From: Clarireedia homoeocarpa
Lineage: Eukaryota > Ascomycota > Leotiomycetes > Helotiales > Rutstroemiaceae
Reading direction: 5' to 3'
Assembly (NCBI GenBank): GCA_001465935.1
Contig: LNKV01000025.1
Span: 19,609-83,608, forward strand
DNA length: 64,000 nucleotides
In this document: positions 1 to 10,627 of the stretch, piece by piece
Numbering within the stretch: the first letter of the stretch is position 1
Layout: each line of letters starts with the position of its first letter
Notes under the pieces: generated by a model
The model's input: the letters and a program-made list of their open reading frames with translations, nothing else
What the model was told of the DNA's origin: nothing
Databases searched by the model: none
Made by a program: the position numbers and the translations under genes

Positions 1-80
1 TAAAATAAAATAAAATAAAATAAAATAAAATAAAATAAAATAAAATAAAATAAAATAAAATAAAATAAAATAAAATAAAA
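1..80. repeat. (TAAAA)n microsatellite, about 16 copies
   Basis: Perfect pentanucleotide repeat at the window edge; it may continue beyond the window. It is not a telomeric repeat: no TTAGGG is present. Confidence 0.95.
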
Positions 81-590
81 GTTTTAATTTAAATTAAAAA
101 ATTTATTAATTTTAAAAAAAATTAAAATATTATTATAATAAATTATAAAAACTTTTATAAAAAATATAATTTAAAAAATTAAATTAAATTAAATTTATTT
201 TTATTACTTAAAGAATTTTTTAAAAAAGATTTTAAAGATTTTATATATATATTATTATATTATATTAAATAATAATATAATAAATAATAAATAATAAAAT
301 AAAAATAATATTAATTTTATTTAATTTTTATTTAAATTTATTAAAAATATAAATAGATTATATTTTATAATAAAAAATAATAAAAAATAAAAAAAATAAA
401 AAAAATTTAAATATATTTTTTTATTTTTAAATTTATATTTATTTATATATATTTTTTAATTATATTTATTTATTAATTATAATAACCTTTATATTTAATT
501 TTATAATTTTACTAAATTAATTAAAGTTATTAATAAAGATTGTCTTTAATTATATAAACTTAATATTTATAAAATTTATATTTAACCTAG
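1..590. other. AT-rich block, probably RIP-degraded DNA
   Basis: Nearly pure A/T sequence with almost no G or C, ending abruptly near position 590 where ordinary base composition begins. It opens with about 16 perfect copies of TAAAA (1-80). No coding frame of any length is credible here. In Pezizomycotina such blocks are usually transposon remnants that RIP has converted to A/T; that origin is inferred, because nothing of the parent element can be recognised. Confidence 0.75.
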
Positions 591-932
591 TCTTCGGTCG
601 CTTGTTTTTTGTGTCCCGTGATAGAGAGGTACTGCAAACTTTCTTTTCATACCACATCAAATACAGTCTTCCTCGCGTTGCTCTATCTCCGTTTCTATCG
701 CTATCTCGATATCCCTCTATTTTTATTACTATCTTGATATCCCTCTATTTCTATCGCTATCTCGATATTATCTATCTCTATTGCACAACATTTATCACGA
801 CTATACGAGTACTGTCTTTCTATCGCCATCTGTCTCTCCCTCTATCTCCATCGAATAACATCTATTACGAATCAAAATTGCTTCTATATTGTATTGTATA
901 CAAGAGTTGTATCTTACAGTATTTGCTGCTTA

Positions 933-1216
933 GAACCGTCCTGCTAGTGATAGTGAACCGTCCTGCTAGTGATAGTGAACCGTCCTGCTAGTGATAGTGA
1001 ACCGTCCTGCTAGTGATAGTGAACCGTCCTGCTAGTGATAGTGAACCGTCCTGCTAGTGATAGTGAACCGTCCTGCTAGTGATAGTCCTTCAGTACCTGC
1101 TGTTTAGGACCGTCCTGCTAGTGATAGTGAACCGTCCTGCTAGTGACAGTGAACCGTCCTGCTAGTGACAGTGAACCGTCCTGCTAGTGACAGTGAGCCG
1201 TCCTGCTAGTGACAGT
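933..1216. repeat. 22-bp minisatellite in two blocks
   Basis: Seven head-to-tail copies of a 22-bp unit (core CCGTCCTGCTAGTGATAG) at 933-1086 and five more at 1107-1216. A linker of about 20 bp related to CCTTCAGTACCTGCTGTTTA separates the blocks, and a similar linker follows the second block, so there is a higher-order unit. Copies in the first block end GATAGT; four of five in the second end GACAGT. All frames contain stops, so this is non-coding. It ends 208 bp before the start codon of the next gene. Confidence 0.95.
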
Positions 1217-1424
1217 CCTTCAGTGTCTGCTGCTAAGAACAATTCTAATACAATTCATATATTAGCTTTTGTTGATCACTTCTACGCTTTATTTTATCTG
1301 AGAGTCAAGGCTGCTCTATAGCCTGGGTGGGTGGGAATCACACGTAAAGTGTGGGCTAGCATTGTTTTCAATACAATTATTCTTTATCTACGTTTATCGC
1401 TAATTATAGTTATAGGAGCAAATT

Positions 1425-3023
1425 ATGTCGGATCTGACTGAGATTCTGATTGAGAAGCTTCAACTACAACGTCTCCTCTGCGAGAGAGTATTTATAAAAT
1501 GGGAAGATCAATCAGGCGAATCTTGCACATTAGGTTCTCGCACGGAAATCAATAAGAAGGATCTCAAATTTCTGATGGCTGCGTACTGTGATAAAGAAGG
1601 ATATATTCATATTCACTTTTCCCTCAAAGTGTCTATTGTGCGGGATGGCAAGAAGTATGAAACGGAGATGTTGTTGGTTGTTCCTCCAGATGCCGATTTC
1701 TCAAAAGCCCTTACACCTTGTTCAATATCGACTATCGATGATTTATCTCGCCTTGACGCTTCTGCTGTTCACGATGCCGGAATCAGCGACTCAGTACATA
1801 TTATATATATACCATTCGATTTAATTACAGAGGGATTCGTTGTTAGGAAGACTACTTCGGCTCTCAAGCCCAAGCCCTGGAATAGGACCTCACGAGAATT
1901 GATTCGTCGCTTTGTATCTCTATCCAATACGAAAACCTTCACTGTATATATCACGCCAAACGATTATGCACGGGTCAACCTGAAAGGACTTTACGATCGC
2001 TTAAACAAGACTTCTACTACTACCAAGACACGCACAAACAATATAAAGGAAATGTATATTCAACAAGACGCTGTATTAGTGGAATGGAGCATACTTGACC
2101 CAGAACTACCACTACAATATACTGAGAATCCTCAGCCACTCCCGGAAGTACAAGTTTCCCGGTTACCACCAATCATTTTCGAACAGGAAACACTATCAAT
2201 CAATACAATCGAAACAGCGATTGCAGACACACCAGCTCGAATTCCAGCTACTCCAAGCTCTATATCGGTATATGGTATTTTCTCTCCTATCTGTGAAGAG
2301 TCGTCCGATAGTGAAGTGGACTGGGACGATATCGAAGAGACTTGGAGAAATATCGAAGAGGCTTCGAGAAATATCGAAATAGACTTCGATATAGATTCGG
2401 ATCAGGAACGTCTTGCTAACTTGAATTTTCGAGACCTAAGTCAGCAATTCAATTCTCAAGAACTCAGTCAGCAATTCAATTGTGATTCAGAAGTTTCAAA
2501 GATACTTGAGTCGAAGTTTACAGAATGGATGGAAACAGCAGGGCAGATAAACCCAAATATTCACGAACATAAACGTTTGATTACCAAGTTGTTAATACTA
2601 GGTAATTGCATTCGTACATCTAATTCTGGGGTATTTGATGCTACTATACTCTGGTGTTCTACAATATTTTTCTACGACCCATTCGATTCCGATATAAGTC
2701 TAGAGTTATGGAAGGAGGGAAATTTATGGCTTCTCTCAGACATAGCTCAGCTGATTAAATGGGCTAATAAAGTTCACTATAGCGCCGAGATGAATCCGTT
2801 ACTGGTGGATCATTTTCTGAAGCTAGGCGATACTGCTCGTACTATTGCTCTACATCCTGAGTATAGCTATGACAGCTATGAGCGTCAGAAACGTGTTTGT
2901 ACTACTCAAGTAATTATAAAACTTGGCAAGCCGGTCATTAGTATTAGTAGGGAGAACAGTAAGCCTGTTTCTCGAAAACACTTGGGAACTGACAGTAATA
3001 CGTCTAAGCGGGTAAAAATATAA
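1425..3023 (+). CDS. unrecognised 532-aa protein (orphan gene)
   Basis: Single uninterrupted frame starting at an ATG with A at -3. I recognise no family. It looks like two folded regions, roughly residues 1-225 (mixed hydrophobic/charged, beta-rich in appearance) and 345-490 (helical, many Leu/Trp), joined by a low-complexity acidic linker around 285-345. The linker holds short internal duplications (SQQFN twice, RNIEEASRNIE-like). The tail after about 490 is basic and ends KRVKI, which could act as a nuclear signal (inference). There is no signal peptide or obvious membrane segment. Codon use is less GC3-biased than in the housekeeping genes of the window. The gene lies between the AT-rich block with its 22-bp array and a 9-bp array that starts 7 nt after the stop. 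Length and frame integrity favour a real, probably lineage-restricted gene. Confidence 0.7.
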   Translation: MSDLTEILIEKLQLQRLLCERVFIKWEDQSGESCTLGSRTEINKKDLKFLMAAYCDKEGYIHIHFSLKVSIVRDGKKYETEMLLVVPPDADFSKALTPCSISTIDDLSRLDASAVHDAGISDSVHIIYIPFDLITEGFVVRKTTSALKPKPWNRTSRELIRRFVSLSNTKTFTVYITPNDYARVNLKGLYDRLNKTSTTTKTRTNNIKEMYIQQDAVLVEWSILDPELPLQYTENPQPLPEVQVSRLPPIIFEQETLSINTIETAIADTPARIPATPSSISVYGIFSPICEESSDSEVDWDDIEETWRNIEEASRNIEIDFDIDSDQERLANLNFRDLSQQFNSQELSQQFNCDSEVSKILESKFTEWMETAGQINPNIHEHKRLITKLLILGNCIRTSNSGVFDATILWCSTIFFYDPFDSDISLELWKEGNLWLLSDIAQLIKWANKVHYSAEMNPLLVDHFLKLGDTARTIALHPEYSYDSYERQKRVCTTQVIIKLGKPVISISRENSKPVSRKHLGTDSNTSKRVKI

Positions 3024-3029
3024 CGTTTG

Positions 3030-3110
3030 CCTTGTGTGCCTTGTGTGCCTCGTGTGCCTCGTGTGCCTCGTGTGCCTCGTGTGCCTCGTGTGCCTCGTAT
3101 GCCTCGTATG
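3030..3110. repeat. 9-bp minisatellite, nine copies
   Basis: Nine head-to-tail copies of CCTCGTGTG (two CCTTGTGTG, five CCTCGTGTG, two CCTCGTATG), followed by about four more degenerate units up to 3150. It begins 7 nt after the stop codon of the upstream gene. The period is three codons, and the frame of that gene stays open through the array up to 3389, reading as Pro-x-x tripeptides. Confidence 0.95.
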
Positions 3111-3285
3111 CCTTTTTTACCTTGTTTACCTTTTTCACCTTGTTTGTCTGCGACTCGCTCGCTCTCGCTGGGCCAACTAGTGGCAACCTATCTAGTTGGG
3201 AACAGTTATCAGGAGAGGTATTACCCCCTCCCCTTTCTTGCATTTGACCTCCTTGAAGGTACCGAAGAACCTGCAATTACATCAA

Positions 3286-3654
3286 ATGATAGCATTAAAC
3301 CGAGAGACAGTAATGGCTTCTCACGGCGCACAACTAGCAGACAGTTTGACCGAAGTCGCACTGGCTGTCTCCTCTATAGGGACAGGTAGTACTCGCTTAG
3401 TTTACGCTTACTCTTCAATATATACTTCCCCATCGGCTTCACACAGTCCTCACTTGATAGTGTGCTCAGGTATTGTCGTCGGTGCGTCGAGGGGAAGCGG
3501 CGTAACTATTAAGAATGAGCTGTTGCAGGTCGCTTTAGGTTCGCTACTGTATTTAGAGGCTAACTTACAGTTGCTCCTTACAAATTGTGATTTAGTTGAT
3601 TGGGAAACGTTTGTTCGACGAATCTCCGACAAAGTGGTGTTCGACCAGGAATAA
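3286..3654 (+). CDS. doubtful 122-aa ORF
   Basis: An ATG-initiated frame of 122 codons in a different frame from the preceding gene. The conceptual protein has hydrophobic stretches but no recognisable domain, and there is no supporting context beyond its length. It may be a chance frame in decayed downstream DNA or an unrelated lineage-specific gene. Confidence 0.2.
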   Translation: MIALNRETVMASHGAQLADSLTEVALAVSSIGTGSTRLVYAYSSIYTSPSASHSPHLIVCSGIVVGASRGSGVTIKNELLQVALGSLLYLEANLQLLLTNCDLVDWETFVRRISDKVVFDQE

Positions 3655-3659
3655 GACAA

Positions 3660-4041
3660 TGATATGTATAGTAAGGAGGTTAAGATTGTTGCTAGGAATA
3701 AAAAAACATTTCGTGGTATCTAGTCCGAACTATTGTTTGATAAGTTTTAAAGATAACAGAGCAGAACAAGATACAACCAAGAAAGTCAAGAGGCATCATC
3801 ATAGTTGAAGTAGCACAAGACACATGAAGTGAGAGAAAATGATTGAAGATCAGAAATGTGTTGATGGATTGATTATCTCATGGACTTGTCAACCATGCCA
3901 GAGTACCCCCATAGCCTTATGATACAATAAACACCTAAAAACAAAGACCCATTCCCATTGCGCACCGCATCCTCCGACGCATCAGGTCGAGGAAGAAATT
4001 TCATAATAGACGTAGAACAGAATCGTAACATATACCCCCGC
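3660..4041. other. intergenic, nothing recognised
   Basis: About 380 bp between the orphan locus and the 3' end of the histone H4 gene. It must contain the H4 3' UTR and terminator. I see no gene, repeat or RNA. Confidence 0.6.
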
Positions 4042-4490
<449 letters not shown>

Positions 4491-5642
4491 GATGAGGATA
4501 GGTTATTGAAGATTGATGCTTGGGGAAGAGGGATTGATAGTTGTTTATTAAGAGGTAAAATGGAGGAATTGTGGGTTGGATACTATGATAGATTTGTAAG
4601 GGTTGGAAGAAGTCGAGTTCTTATCAACAAATCTTTCGACGCGCCACGGTCCTTCCGCAGCACCGCATCACCGCACTAATACTAAATGGAATTAATCGGC
4701 CACAATCCCTGAACCCGCATTAAATCTTAAATTTTGGTAACTGCGCGGAGAGAACCTCAGGTTGAGAAATATACTCTACAAGCACAAGCACAGTACTTTG
4801 TACAGTACATATATATATACATATATATATATATACATACATACATACATATATATATATATACATATATACATACATACATACATACATACATACCACT
4901 CACTGTACGACTGTACAATGTTGGCAATTCGTTTGGGCAATTCGTTTGAGCAAGACTGGTGAGCAAGACTGGTGAAATCTGTTAGGTTGGCTATTTCTAT
5001 CGAGCATCTGCAGTCTGCTTGAAAGGGCACCATTTACATGAGAAACAAACTATACTACCTACAGTAGGAGTGGCTTATCCACTGGGTACAGTTTAGACAG
5101 CTTTTACGAAGCTAATAAGTTGGGATTCTTGAGGATATACAAGTCCTCCCTTGTTGCTTGCTGGACTTCCCCAGATTCGAGATTCGATTGTACTTCCGTG
5201 CGATTGTTTATGGAAATCTATCTGCAGATATCCTTGTTCGCATAAGTTATCCTTATCCGCGACTGGCTTTATTTACTAGCATTTTCGAAAAGTGATAAAG
5301 CTGAATTCTTATTGGATGTTTTATTTCTCGAGAATCCGAAATCCGGCAACTTCTACCTTTTCCCTCTTTTCGCCTTTCAATCCACTTTTATTTCTCCTTC
5401 CCAAGCTCGCGAAAAAAAGACAACAAAACACCTGCGCTAAACCCAAACGACTTTGTGACTCTTGAGTTTCCCGCACAGCCCAAAAATCGGATCACTTACT
5501 AGCGCACTTTCGCGTATAATAATCGTTCTTCGCCCACTTCTTACTTCCTTCATTCTACATCATACAACAACATCCACTTTCCATTTTCCATCATCAAATA
5601 CATCAATCAGTACAACCATATCATCTCTGCGAATCATCAACA
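4491..5642. promoter_or_regulatory. divergent H4/H3 promoter region
   Basis: The 1152-bp region shared by the two divergent histone genes. It holds a TA/CATA microsatellite at about 4807-4895, an inverted CCAAT (ATTGG) near 5311, a pyrimidine-rich tract at about 5350-5400 and a TATAAT-like sequence near 5513, about 130 bp before the H3 start. Pyrimidine tracts near start sites are typical of highly expressed fungal genes. The specific sites are only pattern matches. Confidence 0.6.
4807..4895. repeat. (TA)n/(CATA)n compound microsatellite
   Basis: Alternating TATATA and CATACATACATA runs over about 90 bp in the middle of the histone divergent promoter. Apparent Tyr/Ile-rich reading frames across it, on both strands, are artefacts of the repeat. 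Confidence 0.95.
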
Positions 5643-6274
<632 letters not shown>

Positions 6275-7564
6275 ATTGTTTTTTCTTCTTCTTTCATGAC
6301 CTCGATGTCTTCAGCATGGCAGACCTTTCGGGCTCGGTCACCGGTCTTCTAGACGCGCTGACCAGGTGGTTTGGATGACATTCTGGGATGGGCTCGGGTG
6401 GATGAATAATGCTTTGGGGGGAATTTCTTAGGGTTTACGGCATGGAGTTCATTTTCATCACAGGGAAACTTGCTTTTACAGGATGTACATTATTCAGCTA
6501 GCGATGGGGCGCTGAGCTAATGACCAAAGATGGGAATTGCGTTGAGAACAATATCTGCCTTTCTATGCATGTGACTGCCTAGGTTTTTAGATCGTGACCA
6601 TTTCTCCATTCATTGTACACTCGGTGAGCAGGCGCGGAATCTGCTCATCCCACCGACTTATTTATTATAACTGATGCACCGATGTCTTCGACCTGTCCTG
6701 CATTTTTGTGACATTTGTTTCGTCATGCGCCTATGCAACAGCACTTGAAGTGTTCGTGATATTTAGAGAGACTGTTGGTAAGGGCTTCACTCCCGCATAA
6801 GCCCTATACTACTATGAGTCAATTTCTTGCGATGTTACCTAGAAGGTTTTCAGTCCCCGCGACATTGTGTAAGATATCCCCTCATGTCCACACGCCCTCA
6901 AGGCTTCTAAGCCATATTGCTTGGAGACACCTGTTCCCAACAATACGACATGCAATTTTTGCTACCTTCCTAGGAAACTTCACCATAGAGCATGGCAATG
7001 TCTTGAGGCAAAAGGACTGGAACTGAATCGTTGTTTTGAGTTCCGGGACTGCCTGAAAAATGCATCATTTGCGTGCTTATGGTTAGAGTGGACCTCGCTG
7101 TGATACAGGACAATAGAGTGCACTGCTGCGTAATTGTATATCGTAGGAGTTTCGCCGGTGGCCATGGTGACTTCTCCGAATAACTGCTTCCCTCAATTGA
7201 TAATTTCTGCTCAGCTGTGCAAAAACTACCGCCTAGGCCTTCGTTCGCTTCAAGATTTTCCTAGCCGCAACTGAAGTGGCAGAAATCGGATAATGTTAAG
7301 ACACGAATATATGCTAGAATACGGTTCCAGGACAAAGACGAGGCTCGTATACGTGTATTGCCCACGGCTTTTCGTTTTCGGGCCCTCTTTGAAGTGCTCG
7401 GAAAGCCAACTTGTTTGCCTTGTGGACAGAAGAAGCTCGGTGCACCTTCTACTGCTGCTTTTACATTCTTTATTTGAGTAAAGCTTCACTACCACCTCAA
7501 CTTTCACCACACGAAATCAACAAGCAACGAAACATCAACGGCAGCGAAGGTACTGCCTTTCAAG
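6275..7564. other. intergenic between H3 and RAD3
   Basis: About 1.3 kb holding the H3 3' UTR and the RAD3 upstream region. Frames here are short, lack fungal codon bias and match nothing I know. No RNA gene or repeat was seen. Confidence 0.6.
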
Positions 7565-10436
7565 ATGAAATTCAATATTGAGTATGGCATCGGATTGTTA
7601 ATAGAGCAGATTGGCGGCAACTGACAGAGGAATTAGTGATTTGCCTGTTCTCTTTCCATATCCTAGAATATACCCAGGTAGGCAGTCGCCGGATTGAGTA
7701 CCTTAAAGTTACATATTCTAACGGAAGCTGTAGAACAATATGCGTATGCCATCACCTCCTGTATTTCTGGCTAGATCAACTAACGTATGATATGGATGAA
7801 GCTATATGTGCGATCTCAAACGTATTTGCCCCCTTGCTATTTGAACGGGTGACGAAGATGCTGACCAGAATCACTAGGTACGCTCGATGCAGGCGGACAT
7901 TGCGTACTGGAGATGCCCTCTGGGACTGGCAAAACCATCTCACTGCTATCTTTGATCGTCGCCTATCAACAGTATTATCCGGAGCATCGCAAGCTGATTT
8001 ATTGTTCACGTGACTATCACCACATCCTTTAGAGAATGTGTTTTCTAACGGGAATCCAGGTACGATGTCTGAGATTGAGAAAGCGCTCGCGGAATTGAAG
8101 GCTTTGATGAAGTACCGGGCGGAGCAACTTGGGCATACAGAAGAGTTTCGTGGCCTCGGTCTGACTAGTCGGAAAAACTTGTGTCTTCACCCATCAGTCA
8201 AAAGAGAGAAGAGTGGCGCAGTTGTTGATGCACGATGTCGGAGCTTGACCGCTGGCTTTGTAAAAGAGAAAAAGGAGCGCGGCGAAGATGTGCCTGTTTG
8301 CATATATCACGATGTATGTTGCCACTCGTGGGATTGATAAGCTCGTGTATTTTAACACCACCAGAATCTGGATCTTCTCGAACCACATAATCTAATTCCG
8401 AACGGAGTCTGGACTTTAGACGGAATTATGAGATATGGAGAGGAGCATAAGCAGTGCCCTTACTTCACTTCGAGACGAATGGTAAGTGATTCCGGAAAGC
8501 TATGCCCAGATATTAACATGGTCAGATGTCTTTCTGCAATGTGATTATCTATTCATATCACTACTTGCTCGACCCCAAAATTGCCGAGCGAGTCTCAAAG
8601 GAACTATCCAAAGACTGCATAGTAGTCTTCGATGAAGCTCACAACATTGACAATGTTTGCATAGAGTCATTAAGTACTGACATTACAGACGACTCCCTAA
8701 GGAAAGCAACTCGCGGGGCACAAAATCTTGAGAACAGAATTTCAGATTTGAGGGACAGCGATTCTGAGAAGCTAAAAGATGAATACGCAAAGCTAGTAGA
8801 AGGACTGCGGGATGCCGATGAAGCTCGAGACGAGGATGCATTTATGTCAAATCCTGGTTCGTTTGCACATTCTTCGCCAGAGAAGTATCTCTTCCACTGA
8901 AACATATCTAGCTCTACCCGATGATCTCCTCAAGGAGGCGGTTCCTGGCAATATTAGAAGAGCCGAACATTTTGTTGCGTTTCTGAAACGGTTTATTGAA
9001 TATCTTAAGGTATGTGGTTCTGAGTGAACCTTGACTGCCCAAGCTGATCTTAAAAGACAAGGATGAAAGTTCGACAAGTCATATCAGAGACTCCTGCCTC
9101 ATTTCTCGCCCATCTAAAGGAGTATACATTCATCGAAAAGAAACCACTACGATTCTGCGCCGAACGTCTCACATCGCTTGTACGAACATTGGAGCTCACG
9201 AATATCGAAGACTATCAGCCATTGCAAGAAGTAGCGACATTTGCTACGCTCGTGGCTACCTATGAGAAAGGTTTCCTACTTATCCTCGAACCCTACGAGA
9301 CTGACACGGCCGAGGTCCCCAATCCGGTCCTCCACTTCACCTGTCTCGATGCTGCGATAGCGATCAAACCTGTCTTTGAGCGATTTAGCTCTGTGATTAT
9401 TACATCTGGAACCATTTCTCCTCTTGAAATGTACCCAAAAATGCTAAACTTCGACTGTGTCGTCCAGGAATCTTATCCCATGACCCTTGCACGCCGTTCA
9501 TTTTTACCTATGATTGTTACTCGGGGATCGGATCAAGTGGCAATATCGTCCGGCTTCAAGGTCCGTAATGAGCCTTCGGTCGTTCGAAATTACGGAAATC
9601 TTTTGACAGAGATGTCAAAGTTAACACCCGATGGTATGGTCGTGTTCTTTCCCTCATATTTATACATGGAGTCAATCATCAGCATGTGGCAGGGCATGGG
9701 CATATTAGATGAAGTATGGAAGTATAAATTGATTCTGGTTGAAACGCCTGATGCTCAAGAGACATCATTAGCGTTAGAGACATACCGCACAGCTTGCTGC
9801 AATGGTCGTGGAGCTATTCTTCTTTGTGTTGCTCGTGGGAAAGTTAGTGAAGGTATCGATTTCGACCATCAGTATGGACGTACTGTCTTGTGTATTGGTG
9901 TACCATTCCAGTACACCGAATCTCGAATTTTGAAGGCACGACTAGAATTTCTGAGAGAGACATACCGTATTCGAGAGAATGACTTCTTATCCTTTGACGC
10001 CATGAGACATGCAGCTCAATGTCTAGGTCGTGTGCTTCGAGGGAAAGATGACTACGGAATCATGGTGTTGGCGGATCGGCGGTTCTTGAAAAAGCGGAAT
10101 CAGCTACCAAAATGGATCAATCAAGCTTTGCTCGAGAGTGAGGTGAATCTGAGTACAGATATGGCAGTAGGAACAGCGAAGAAGTTTTTGCGAAATATGG
10201 CTCAGCCGTTCAAGGCACAAGAGCAGGAAGGTGTTAGCATATGGAGTATACAAGACCTTGAAAAATTCAAGGAGAAGCAGGAAGAAGAGGCGATCAGAGC
10301 GTTGCGAGAGGGAGGACGACAGGGAGATCCAATGGATGGTATTAGAAACGGCAACGAGGGAGCGGTGGTGAGGGATGACGAGGATGGGTTTGATGACGAT
10401 GAATTGGAGGCATCGATGATGCAAATTGATGCATGA
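7565..10436 (+). CDS. RAD3: Rad3/XPD DNA helicase of TFIIH
   Basis: 5'-3' superfamily 2 DNA helicase with a 4Fe-4S cluster. It is a subunit of TFIIH, acting in nucleotide excision repair and transcription initiation in the nucleus. I assembled ten exons: 7565-7581, 7637-7677, 7734-7743, 7802-7821, 7878-8009, 8060-8313, 8365-8481, 8526-8856, 8912-9009 and 9057-10436. They give 799 aa, close to family length. The N terminus reads MKFNIDDLPVLFPYPRIYPE; Walker A EMPSGTGKT spans residues 41-49 (Lys48, the same number as in yeast Rad3), the first Fe-S cysteine is Cys115, and DEAH starts at residue 233. The C terminus is an acidic, low-complexity tail. The first 30 codons are spread over four tiny exons (17, 41, 10 and 20 nt) plus the start of the fifth; each junction was chosen because only it continues the family sequence. 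The gene converges on PRP3, 191 bp apart. Confidence 0.96.
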
Positions 10437-10627
10437 AAAGACAAAAAAAAAAAAATGGTAGTTCAGTGGGGGCGGCAAAAGAATATCATCAGATTGTAAC
10501 ATCATTAGGTAGTGGCTTCGTGGCAACACAAGTAAATAAAATTGGCTGGTAGGGTGTATCACATTTGTCTCTCTGCTATCAAAATCTACGGCGTAGTTGC
10601 CACCAGACTCCGCATTTTACTTTTCAT

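Noticed and set aside
1..80. Window-edge repeat considered as a telomere
   Set aside because: The unit is TAAAA, not TTAGGG, and the adjacent DNA is simple A/T sequence.
933..1216. Array of short direct repeats considered as CRISPR
   Set aside because: Units are directly adjacent with no unique spacers, and the host is a eukaryote; this is a minisatellite.
3004..3276. Minus-strand frame with Glu-Ala-His repeats
   Set aside because: It is a translation of the 9-bp minisatellite on the opposite strand, with no conserved flanks.
4734..5033. Tyr/Ile- and Tyr/Val/Cys-rich frames on both strands
   Set aside because: They are translations of the TA/CATA microsatellite in the histone promoter.
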